From Paraphysomonas bandaiensis (lineage: Eukaryota; Chrysophyceae), in contig CBFFRP010000283.1 of the NCBI GenBank assembly GCA_965644295.1, forward strand, positions 1 to 64,000: DNA of 64,000 nucleotides. The letters run 5' to 3'. The notes under the pieces are model-generated. The model made no database searches, was not told where the DNA came from, and was given only the letters and a program-made list of their open reading frames with translations. Positions 11,316-21,944 of the stretch are shown piece after piece (position 1 is the stretch's first letter; every line of letters begins with the position of its first letter). A program made the position numbers and the translations under genes.

Positions 11316-11690
11316 GAAGTCTAATTATTATCAATTAGCAATAGGCGTGTAAATGTCAGAACTATTGTAGCAAAAGAGTGTAACTAACTAGTGCTTAACT
11401 CTGATATCCTACTACTATTTAACTCTACGAAAGCTGCTTGTGCGTCTCCTCAAGCACCAAGGTGCAACCATTTTTGCTCTCTGTCCTCAAGGTGAACAGC
11501 CCGGATGCTTGACTTCAGTAGACAGCCCAGCCAATACACCGGATGCCCTTGAGGTGGGCCCATTCCCGGATGTCTGTTTATTCGTTAAGGCCCAAAGACG
11601 TCTACACAGGTGTCACTTATAAGTGTTTCTTGTACCACACAATCATTAGGCTATGAGTGGGCAGAACAGTATCACCGGTATCTATATTAA
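11316..11690 (-). mobile_element. SINE copy, internally deleted
   Basis: Reading the minus strand, the 5' part is shortened by an internal deletion and the first ~50 bases are missing. The middle part and the full LINE-like 3' tail are present (CAAGCACCAAGGTGCAAC seen on the plus strand near 11449). It lies in inverted orientation to the copy at 10114-10590. Confidence 0.8.
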
Positions 11691-11928
11691 TGTATTATAC
11701 TCTACTATATGCACTATGCACTAGGGATAATACCGTTCGTATTTACATACTCATGACAACCTTAAGATTGTACAGTTTCAATACACTAGCCGAGTGTTCT
11801 ATCGCTGTGCAGGTTAGTTATTATAAACACGACCTTTCAAGCTGAACGTTACTTATAAAGAGAACTTCCAATCATCGTATGAGTATCGATATATGAGAAC
11901 ACAGGGTCGATTCTGATCACATGTATTC

Positions 11929-13650
11929 TTAAGCATCATCAAGAGCAGCTACTCCAGGAAGATCTTTTCCTTCCAACATCTCAAGAGAAGCACCACCACC
12001 TGTGGATATATGGGACATACGACTGGAGAGGTTAGCTTTGTGCACAGCAGCAACTGAATCTCCTCCTCCAATGATAGTAATGCCACCTGCATCAGTTACT
12101 TCCGCTAGAACATTTGCCACTCCAAAGGTTCCTATACACAGAAGTTATATTCGCATGAAAAATACGCAACAGGAGCGCGGAAATTATCACCTTTCGAGAA
12201 CTGGTCAAACTCAAAAACACCCATGGGTCCATTCCACACAACAGTTTTGCATTGTTTCAACTCTTCACCGAACTTATCCAGCGTAGCTGGGCCAATATCA
12301 AGCCCCATCCATCCTTCAGGAATCTCTTTTGCTGATACCGTTTTCGCATTTGCATCGGCTTTGAACTCATCCGCTACGACCACATCCTCTGGGAGAAAGA
12401 ATTTAACGCCTTTCGCTTCTGCCTTCTGCATCAGATCTTTAGCCATAGGAATAAAGTCCTCTTCCACCATGCTGCCACCTATTTTCGACAGCAAGGAAAC
12501 AAATTTAGTGTGATTCGTTCAAAACGCAATGTCATGTCGTACCCACAGAGAGTCCCATCGCCCTGTAGAATGTGAATATCATGCCACCACCAATGAAAAT
12601 CTTATCACACTTCTCAATCAGTGATTCAATCACTGGGATCTTAGTAGACACCTAATTACAGAATTTCAATCAATGTATGCTAGCACGTATACACCAAAAC
12701 AGTACCTTGGCGCCACCAACAATCGCAGCAAATGGTTTAACTGGATTGGAAACAGCGCTCTTCAAAAATTTTAATTCTTTTTCCATCAAGAATCCAGCAA
12801 CCTTGTGCTTCATAAAAGGAGTAACACCTTCAGTTGAAGCATGAGCCCTGTACGCAATCATCACTTCATAACAAAATAAACAAATCAGAAGACATACCGA
12901 TGAGCTGTGCCAAACGCATCGTTGACATATATTGTCGAGTTTTTGGCCAGCATTTTAGCAAATTCAGGGTCATTCTTCTCTTCCCCTTTATAAAATCTGA
13001 CATTCTCAAGCATAACTGCCTCTCCTACACAATAATAGAAATCAGAGATATGTTAATCTGGTTATTTTAACATTACGCAATCACTTCCTACCAGCTCTCA
13101 AGCTTGATGCAGCACTATCAACCTTCTCCCCGACGCAGTCGTCAACAATTTTCACACTCTGACCTGTCGTGGGCATCAGAGTAAAGTAAAAGCGTATACG
13201 GCATCTAACCAATTAATTCACTCAAACGGAAAGCCATTGGAGCCATTCGCATAGCCTCATTTACTTGACCTTTCGGGCGACCACAGTGAGAAGCTAGCAT
13301 TAACTTTGCACCGTGTTTTAGAAGAAAATTAATAGTTGGCAGCGCTTCACGAATTCGTGTGTCGTCAGTGATTGATCCATCTTTCTTGCTATTGGAAAGA
13401 CATGTCAGATATGCATATATATCCATGAATAAAATACAACCTCAACGGGACGTTGAAATCTACACGAAGAAGAACATGAGCGTTCTGCAACACTCCCGGA
13501 TGCTGTTTCGTCAACTGCTCAATAGTTTTCTTGTACGCTACACAGCTTGATGAATGAAACCATCTATTTGTTGTGTGAATAGTTGTAAGAGGTAAGAATA
13601 ATAATATACCTGGGCATCATGTTTCGTTGATTGAAAACTCGTCGGAACAT
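11929..13650 (-). CDS. PGK: Phosphoglycerate kinase with mitochondrial-type presequence
   Basis: PGK interconverts 1,3-bisphosphoglycerate + ADP and 3-phosphoglycerate + ATP. Nine exons on the minus strand run 13650-13610, 13563-13441, 13388-13210, 13163-13092, 13024-12898, 12847-12706, 12651-12543, 12478-12191 and 12131-11929, giving 427 residues. Diagnostic motifs are [34 protein letters not shown] and GGGDSVAAV, so both Rossmann lobes are complete. The N-terminus begins [10 protein letters not shown] and reaches FHSSS by residue 20. It is Arg/Ser-rich with no acidic residues, typical of mitochondrial import, and extends beyond cytosolic PGKs. The upstream frame is closed by TAG, fixing this Met as the first. 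Stramenopiles are known to carry lower glycolysis enzymes in mitochondria. It is head to head with Rpn2. Confidence 0.93.
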
Positions 13651-14226
13651 TTTCTACTGATAATACCTTCAAAGGGATGAAAAATATCCTTCGTTTATTA
13701 TGAGACTTACCAAGATGCGAAGATAAAGAAGATCTGATAGTAATATATACCACTCTGTTGTGTTTTGTTATCAGCTCAATGTTGAGTTGAGGTTGCATCA
13801 ATATCATGCATGGGCTGTGCTTGCATATACGGCAGCATATGTGGGATACATCTGCGGCAGTGAATCCAAATTCTGTCTCAAAAAATGCTTCCAGAATTTT
13901 GGTCTTTTTTATGACCAGCCGCCTAGTTACGAATTTGAAGATTTTTGTGAAAATGAAAAGTCGACGAAAATATCACTATACAGTATATACGCAGTATTAC
14001 CGTATTTTTTCAACAACTTTGCTGTAGGACTGTGCTCTGTACGACAGTATCAATACATATACATATCGGTATATTCTATGACATGCAGGGGTGTTTAGGA
14101 GTACTCAGTGTGTTGAATTATCATTATTCAGATCACTGAGATAGTCAGAATAATTTATACTAGCCTTTCTGTTGTAATTATTTTATTTTTGCACCTTTTC
14201 TGATACGAGTCGTTATAAGTGATCGC
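13651..14226. other. Divergent spacer between PGK and Rpn2
   Basis: This 576-bp AT-rich spacer holds the promoters of both flanking housekeeping genes. No named element is recognisable. Confidence 0.5.
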
Positions 14227-17200
14227 ATGACAGCTGTATATCCCTCTCATAATACAGCACTGCAGCTCGCATGCTCCTCAGGTATAATGCGCTGATTCGA
14301 TAGCTTATATTGTGTTTGATACCCTTGTTTAGCTGCAGGAATAATAGTCTTTTTGGATGAACCTGATAACAACTTGAAGGCAATTTAATTCCTACTATTA
14401 ACGCATGTGTAGTTAATATTTCGCAGGTGTCAGCCCTCCAGAAGCTGCACCGTATAGTGGATATCCACTGGGCCGAAGTGTGCGATTCACTTCCGATAAT
14501 TGAAGAGCTTAGCGAGGATGCCGCGTTTCCGGGTGCTGAATTAGCTGCTTCAGTGGCATCCAAATGTTTTTTTCATTTACAAGAGTACAATGACTCACTG
14601 CGTCTTGCTTTGTGCGCGGGAAACTACTTTAATATCCATGAGAAGGGGGAGTACGTAAATACCCTGCTATCAAAATGTATAGATGAGTACATGGAGTTGC
14701 GACTTCGTAAAGAAACAGAAGAAGGGAGTACTGTGTACATTGACCCGCGAATGGAAAACATCGTCGAGCAAATGTTTCAACGGTGCTACCGTGACTCCTG
14801 TTACGAGCAAGCTATGGGGATAGCATTAGACACTCGCCGAATCGATAAAGTAGAGGAGGTGCTTGTAAAAGGTATCGAAGCAGGTCAGGAGGGAATTTTG
14901 CGATATACTTTCAACCTTTGTCAGGGTGCCAGGAATATTCCCTCTAGGGAGTTCCGCCTCTCAGTGATTTCAATCCTGGTCAAGCTTTACTCCACCCTCG
15001 CTGCTCCGGACTACGCAAACGTTTGCTACTGCTTGCAATACCTTGACCGTCCCATTGCTGTAGCTGAGACTCTCGTTACTCTTTGCAAGGGATCTCAAAG
15101 GAATGCACTACAAGCATACCAGGTTGCATTCGACCTGCAGGAAACTGAAAACCAGGGCTTCGTTCTTCGGGTTGTGGATGCTATACAGAAAACATCATCC
15201 CCTTCCCACTCAACTGATCAGAGTGCACAGACTGAGGGAAAAACTGACAATGATGCTATGGAAGTCACCCCACCCTCTGGTTGCGAGCCACCGACAGAGG
15301 GTGAGTATGAAGAGCGAGTAGCGAAGTTGAAGCGCATTCTGGTGGAGGGTTTTGATGTGGACCTCACCCTCAACTTTTTGTTTAAGCAATCCAAATCTGA
15401 CTTAAGTATACTAAAGTCTATTAAAGTTGCAACTGAGGGGCGGACTGCTATCCTTCACAACAGCACAGTCGTTGCCCATGCGTACATGTACTCAGGTACA
15501 ACCATTGACGTATTCCTGCGTGACAACCTGGAGTGGTTAGGAAAGGCGAGCAACTGGTCGAAGTTTACAGCCGTCGCCTCTATTGGTGTGGTGCACAAGG
15601 GTCATGTGCATGAGTCAATGAATCTTCTCCAACCTTATCTCCCACAGGGGGGCATATCCGCGTCACCTTACACTGAATCAGGTGCATTGTATGCCCTCGG
15701 TCTCATCCACGCCAACAAGGGGGGTTCAGGAGACTCACGGACCATATCCTATCTTTCCGATGCATTGAGAAACGCCGGTAACAACGAGGTGGTGCAGCAT
15801 GGTGCTTGCCTTGGAATAGGACTCGCGGCAATGGCCACAGGAAACGATACCATATTTGAAGAGTTGAAAAACACACTTTTCACTGACAATGCTGTTGCTG
15901 GGGAAGGTGCAGCTCTGGCCATTGGGCTGTTGTTGTTGGGTCAGTCAGACTCTGCAGTGGCACAGAATTCCGTTCCTGACCTTCTAAACTATGCACATGA
16001 CACTGAGCACGAGAAAATTATCCGTGGCCTAGCACTGGCAATCGCCATGATGGTGTACGGTAAAGAAGAGAGCGCAGATGTTATCATCGAACAATTAGCA
16101 CGTGACCGTGATCCAATAATTAGGTATGGGGCCATGTACGCCGTGGCAATGGCATATTGCGGAACAGGGGATAACGGGGCTATCAGGAGGTTGCTTCATG
16201 TGGCGGTCAGTGATGTTAACGATGACGTTCGTCGGGCTGCTGTAACCTGCCTCGGTTTTGTTCTCTTTCGCAGGCACGAGACGGTGCCCAAACTTGTTTC
16301 TCTGCTTGCGGAATCCTTCAACCCGCACGTCAGGTATGGAGCCTGCATGGCGGTGGGTATCTCCTGCGTGGGGACTGCATTTAAGGATGCTATTGATCTG
16401 TTACAACCGATGCTCGAGGACCGGGTCGACTACGTGCGACAGGGGGCCTATCTTGCGCTCTCAATGGTACTCATGCAGATCAGTGAGGCCCGTAGCCCAG
16501 CTGTCAAGAAGTTCCGTGACCATATTGCTACTGTCATAAAAGATAAGCATCAGACCGCAATGGCGAAGTCGGGGGCTATAATGGCGAGTGGGATTTTGGA
16601 TGCCGGAGGGAGAAATGTGGTGGTTAGCATGCAGAGTCGTGCCGGTTTTCTGAAAATGGGTGGTGTGGTTGGAATGGTTTTATTTTTACAATACTGGTAC
16701 TGGTACCCTTTGATGCACTTTTTGAGCCTAGCCTTCTCCCCGACGATGATTATAGGTCTCAACAAAGACTTTGACATGCCAAAGAATTTTGGAGTTCTAT
16801 GTTCGGCCCCTCCATCGATGTTCGCTTACCCGAAACACGAAGAAAAAAAAGAAGACAAACGGGAGAAAGTAGTGACCGCTGTTCTCTCCACAACTGCTAA
16901 GTCTCGCGCACGTGAGGCGCGGAAAGAGGCGAGAAAGCTCGGACGCCATTCTTCAAGGGATGGGTCTATAGGCGGTCCAGGAACACCTACTGCGGGTGCT
17001 ATACCTGAGGGAGGAGTCTCCCTAGAAAGAGTTACGTCTCACCTCTCAACTACTTCGTACCTCAGTGTAGAGGTGTGTTTGCCATCTTCTGCTAGTTAAC
17101 TAGATAACTTTTTTCAATTTCATAGGAAAAACACTCTGAAGCAGTCGTGGATGAGCCAAAGAAGAAAGAAAGGGAGCCCTCTTCATTCACTCTCTCGAAT

Positions 17201-17496
17201 CCTGACAGATTGGTACCCACCCAGGTACCCTACATTACTGTGCTGGAGAGTCAGAGGTATGTACCCGTTGACCACCGAATGGTTCACCCCACCGGCATTG
17301 TCATGCTAATGGATTCCGACCCGATAGCACCCGAAGATGTGTTGAAAGGTAAGTGTTAGTATTACTGCAATTTATATTCCATCGTAACTACGACGCCATC
17401 TGTGTAGTGGAACGAATTGCCTTGGGTCAAGAGGGAGAGGAAGATGCAGAGCCACCTGAGCCCTTTAGATGGAGACCAGGAGATGAAGAGGACTAA
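14227..17496 (+). CDS. RPN2: 26S proteasome regulatory subunit Rpn2 (PSMD1)
   Basis: Rpn2 is the large non-ATPase scaffold of the 19S base and docks Rpn13 and ubiquitin receptors. Five exons (14227-14281, 14333-14379, 14427-17072, 17126-17348, 17408-17496) encode 1,019 residues; the family is usually ~950-1,000. The N-terminal helical region carries the SALQKLHRIVD and FQRCY blocks. The middle shows the toroid of proteasome/cyclosome repeats (GALYALGLIHA, GACLGIGLAAM, RYGAMYAVAMAY, RYGACMAVGI, RQGAYLALSMV). A Lys/Glu-rich linker and the C-terminal VPYITVLE-type domain follow. The ATG at 14227 reads into the family sequence through two short exons. Intron 2 (14380-14426) starts with GC rather than GT. 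Confidence 0.95.
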
Positions 17497-18040
17497 CCTT
17501 TGCTGTCAGAATGTGTTCTACTGGTAGATTTCCGTTGGTGATAGTTGAGAAAAATATCGGGTATATATGACACGCCTCGTTGCTTTTGTGATGCTTTAAT
17601 CAGAATTGCATGTGTAATAAATCTATTTTGCAATTTCAAGAGATATTCATTCTACCGTACCATTGGTATATGTTTATTTTTTACTGAGCAATTTTGCGGT
17701 ATAATTTTTATGCGTGATGAAATTTTAGGTAGTGTTTTGTGGGCGCTAGATATTCTATGGTACTTGTGGCTAGCACAATAAGTTAGGGTAACTTGTGTAT
17801 GTATCATCACTCATAGTTCTCATCATTATTCTTCATATATAGTTCTCAATATAACTGTTATCAGTTATAACTTTGTCCATTTCAGTTAAATCAATTCATA
17901 TATCAATATATAGAATATAGTGAGTTCATCTTAGCATTGCTATATAATGTCATTGTGCTCACGAACTGTGATTTCAAACTTATGAAATGTACAAGATCAA
18001 GCACATACAACGAGAGATCATGGTATAAAATAACCCAATA
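17497..18040. other. Intergenic, no gene seen
   Basis: This AT-rich 3' flank of Rpn2 lies before a SINE copy. The short ORF at 17545-17781 has no recognisable content. Confidence 0.6.
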
Positions 18041-18490
18041 TTCTGGGGAAAAATACCGGAGATATTTCTCCGGGAAACTAACGTGAGCCGCAAACATAGA
18101 CAGCAGATATTGTTCTGCCCACTCACAGCTGAATGCTTGTGTGGTACAAGGGGCATAATAGTGTCAATTGTGTAGACGTCTTTGGGCCTTGACAAACAGG
18201 AATAGGGGAATGGACCCACCTCAAGGGTAACGGTATTGGGATGCCTGCTGAAGTCAAGCATCCAGGATGTCCACCTTAAGGACTCAAAAAACCGAAGTCA
18301 ACAGATGTCAGGTATATCAACATGCTGCTTGCTCACTGCGTTTGAGTCTTTGATTGATAGAGCGGAGGTGATTGCACCTTGATGCTTGCGGTGACGCATA
18401 ATCAGCTTTTGTAGCGTTAAATAGTAGGATATCAAAGTTAAGCACTGACTCATAAACGCCTACAATGTATTGATAATAAGAAGACATTAA
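18041..18490 (+). mobile_element. SINE copy, 5'-truncated, with internal insert
   Basis: The copy begins at the TTCTGGGG part of the SINE and so lacks about the first 35 bases. It continues through the conserved middle (GTGAGCCGCAAACATAGACA) and the LINE-like tail. About 70 bases at ~18287-18358 are absent from the other copies, lying just before the tail junction. It is more diverged than the 10114 copy, and no target-site duplication was found. Confidence 0.8.
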
Positions 18491-19739
18491 CTGCTATTGT
18501 TATCAACTTCATAATATTATATTGTTCAATACTGTCTGCTGTAAATACTGTATTCTTCAAGTAACGGCTATAATTCAAAACCTTAATATACACCTTTTAA
18601 TACTCAAAATTGCTATTCTCAACATAATTAATTTAAAATTATGCTAAACTTTCTCATCGTAATCATTGCAACTTGATACTTTGATTAACTGTGTTTCAAT
18701 TAATTAGTAATAATAATTACAATAATATTTAACTGTCACAACCTTTTAGTTTAAGCTACAGTATTTAGTTTATTAACTTTAAGCACGACTCTTAAATTTT
18801 TACTCGTTTTGTTTCCAGATATGAGTATATATACACTACTAAAGAAACGCTAACTGATGAAATTCTGCTTGTCATACTCCATACATTATTTTATGGTCAA
18901 ATACCTCCATTGAAAACACATATAGCGTTAAAGTTCTTTGCTACATTTTTCAACAAACTACGATATATATGGCATGACTAATTACTTTTATGAGACAACT
19001 ATTTACGATAGTATAAATATTTAACCACGGGAAATAAGGAGGCATGAGTTTTTGAAAACTTAAGATTAGATTGTATAGCTATTAGTAACTTGCTCACTGT
19101 AAGAAGAAATAGATGTTTCCTGATTAACATTAAGAAAGAAAATGAGAAGTCATATTGTTTTAAATCAATGGTATGTACACTGTGTGTAGATCAACTCAAA
19201 CAATAAACCCCCAAATTTATATATATATTAGCTTCAACAAAATGTAATACAATTTGGAGTATTTGATGGTCAGTTTTGAATAGTTGAGCGAGTCTACAAA
19301 TGTGTAATGTGTAATATAATGAAATCACATACAAATGACTGTCAACATTATAATTAAGACAGAAAAGGGCTTCTGTTGAACCGAATATTGAAGTTGAATT
19401 TCTATATTTGCCCGTGCTAATATGAGCGTTCTGTTGATACAAAATCAGGTCAAAGAAAAGCTTTTTTGAGCCAAAATGGGGATAAGATGTTAACGTATTT
19501 TAAAATAATTTTCTTTCCAACTACATTTTGCTATTAATAACTTACTATCTTACTATCACAACATACAGAGCTCAGTTAGAAAGTATTGATTTTCACCGTA
19601 GAAATTGTGCATATTATGTAGTGTGCGAACATATCTCTTGAGTATAACATAACTCTGTAACACAATACCAATCATTTCGTTTATACAAACATTTGTACAC
19701 AAACTCTAAATACAATACGATAAGTGCTAAACTTTATGA
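18491..19739. other. AT-rich intergenic, no gene seen
   Basis: This is 1.25 kb of very AT-rich DNA. I see no gene, repeat or RNA signal in it. Confidence 0.6.
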
Positions 19740-20594
19740 TCAAGTATCACTACTGCAGGAATCGTCTGACGCAGTACAATTATTTTCGGGTGCAGCAAAG
19801 CAAAAAACAGTCCTTTTCTGGTGTTGAGAATCTGTTTGCACAGAAGGACCAGTCCCATTCGCCCAGAAGGTTAGAGCCATTCGCTCTCTAAAGCAAGGTA
19901 ACACAGCATGATCGACCAATTCGCTGCGAAAGACAACCAGTCTCCCAAATAGCGGATCTATATCGTAGCCATTAACTCCCCAGAAATTGAATGGCGCGCC
20001 AGTATTATCAAGTAGTATACCGGGCTTCGTGAATACCCGCAACCTACCCCCATCCTCTGGTTCCCAATCCTTGTTCAGGTAAAACAAACATGTGAGTTGG
20101 CGGGAGCTAATAACTTCAAGTGAATCCGAATGATCGGACTTAGTGGAGGACGACTTAGGGAAGGCGTCTCTGTGTCGGTTATACCCCTCACCTTTACCCG
20201 GATACACTGCAAATTGTATACTATAATCAGAAGTAAGACCAAGAGTGTCCTTCATAACACTACACTCATTAATTATAGTACGAACAAATCGATCCACAGC
20301 AGAGAGCCTCAGCTCCTGACACAACTCTGGTGTAACCCAGCATAAAGAATCACCACGGATATTCTCATCTCCCCATATCTGATCCCCTTTATTCATTCTT
20401 GCTTGATGTAAGTGTTGTTTTAACAGCTGGACCTCATCCAGTACACTCTCTGCTAAATCGTCAAAAACATTGTCCTTTATGACTACACATGGACTTGTAT
20501 CAGTTGATGATGCGGTAAGAACATCAATATCCTCATTGGAAAACATTTTACCGCTCATGACTATATAGCAGTGTCTGTAGACGGCGCTTCTCAC
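19740..20594 (-). CDS. EGLN/PHD-like 2-oxoglutarate Fe(II) prolyl 4-hydroxylase
   Basis: This intronless 284-codon ORF encodes an Fe(II)/2-oxoglutarate dioxygenase of the HIF-prolyl-hydroxylase/PhyA type. The iron ligands are His141 and Asp143 (in YNRHRDAF) and His229 (in VDHAVLP). Arg238, nine residues after the last His, is placed to bind 2-oxoglutarate as in EGLN1. Strand motifs TCLFYLNKDW, DGGRLRVF and GRLVVFRSE match the family. In protists without HIF, this family (e.g. PhyA) hydroxylates a proline of Skp1 as an oxygen signal, so Skp1 is a plausible substrate. There is no signal peptide, so it is likely cytosolic or nuclear. The true start may be Met1, Met13 or Met17. Confidence 0.9.
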   Translation of the reverse strand: MRSAVYRHCYIVMSGKMFSNEDIDVLTASSTDTSPCVVIKDNVFDDLAESVLDEVQLLKQHLHQARMNKGDQIWGDENIRGDSLCWVTPELCQELRLSAVDRFVRTIINECSVMKDTLGLTSDYSIQFAVYPGKGEGYNRHRDAFPKSSSTKSDHSDSLEVISSRQLTCLFYLNKDWEPEDGGRLRVFTKPGILLDNTGAPFNFWGVNGYDIDPLFGRLVVFRSELVDHAVLPCFRERMALTFWANGTGPSVQTDSQHQKRTVFCFAAPENNCTASDDSCSSDT

Positions 20595-21129
20595 TGCATG
20601 TTCTGAACGACATAATCAGCAATCAGTCATATGTCTAGATGTCCAGTATGTGTATCTATCACTATACTACACCAGTACATAGTTATGGGTTTATGGTATA
20701 CTGTTGTATACATATACGGCATACTGGTATACGCACACCTTCATGCCAACACCACAGCACAACAACACTGCTATATACATGTACATATCCCGCTGATATA
20801 TGGACATCATATATTGAGACGGTCTAGTCTACAAGGCAGTAGATACCAAGGCACAGTAAGTTTACTACAGCAAAGCATCATCATAATCTGAAGATTGTGA
20901 AAGCAAGGTTCTAGCTGCTTTGCTATAGTAAATTTACAATGCGTGACCTTCTACTAGCCCACATACATTCCTTACGTAGCATTATTGTTGTGATTTCAAT
21001 GACCTGAAAACAAGATCAGGGAGTAGACATGTGGTAAAGCCGTTACCACACATGGCCTCGGTCATTGACCATACAGGTACTCGGTATGACATAGTGAGCA
21101 AGTAGAGGAGATGGTTTATACTCTGACAT
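20595..21129. other. Intergenic, no gene seen
   Basis: This is the upstream flank of the prolyl hydroxylase. Short ORFs are not supported, and I see no repeat family member here. Confidence 0.5.
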
Positions 21130-21352
21130 TTGTGCTGACTTCAGGATTGTTGAGCCCTTCAGGTGAACTCATCCCGTATGCTTGTTTTGTCAAAGCCCAA
21201 AGGAGTTACACATGATATACTTATTTGTGTATCTTGCAATATATAAGCATTTATCTGTGAACATGTGAACTAGTATCTGCTGTGTTAGTTTTCCAAATAG
21301 AATCATTTCCGTACGTACCCCAGAAAACTACGAATAGTTATGACTCCCCATT
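21130..21352 (-). mobile_element. Decayed SINE 5'-part fragment
   Basis: On the minus strand, parts of the SINE 5' and middle region are recognisable in order: the TTCTGGGGTA region, GAAAACTAAC, AGCAGATACTAG, and the segment reading CCTGAAGTCAGC. Identity is low and the LINE-like tail is missing. This is an old insertion. Confidence 0.5.
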
Positions 21353-21744
21353 TATACTTGTCTCACACAAATGGTGTTGTCGAGGTTAGCACTTGTCGAG
21401 CATGTAGAAGTAACTGTTAATTTTTCTATTGTAGCATTTCATGTTTAGATATGTTCTAAATTTCTGATAAGTCCTTCAACTTACATTTTCGAATATTTCT
21501 CTGCTTCTTCGTTTTGGTCAATAACGTGCTTGTACTCGTACTTGTATCACTGTATGTCTTCAACGTATAAGTCGAATATATACGTGTACTTTTGGACTTC
21601 TGCAGATCAACTCGTGATGGTTTCCCAGGGACATTGGTTAAGAATAGGTGATTTTTGCTTCTGTATCTTGTTCTTATTATTTATTTTTTGAGAATATATC
21701 TGAAAAACATTTTAATTAGAAGCAAGTTTGTGCGTCTAAATTTA

Positions 21745-21914
21745 GTTCACCTTAAGGACAGTGAGCGAAAGTGGTTGCCTTTGGTGCTTGTGGTGACGCA
21801 CAAGCGCAAATAGTAGGATATCAAACTTGAGCACTAGTTAGTTAAATTGTTTTGCTACATTAGTTCTGACTCTTACACCTTACACGCCTGTTGCTAATAA
21901 TCAGACATTCATTA
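21745..21914 (+). mobile_element. SINE/LINE tail fragment
   Basis: This begins at the GTTCACCTTAAGGACAG part of the SINE and runs through a shortened hairpin region to TTGCTAATAATCAGACATTC. It is a 5'-truncated copy. It ends about 30 bp from the target-site duplication of the oppositely oriented LINE, so two related tails stand end to end. Confidence 0.75.
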
Positions 21915-21944
21915 CTCAGTAACTGAGTAAATTAAGCCGTTTAA

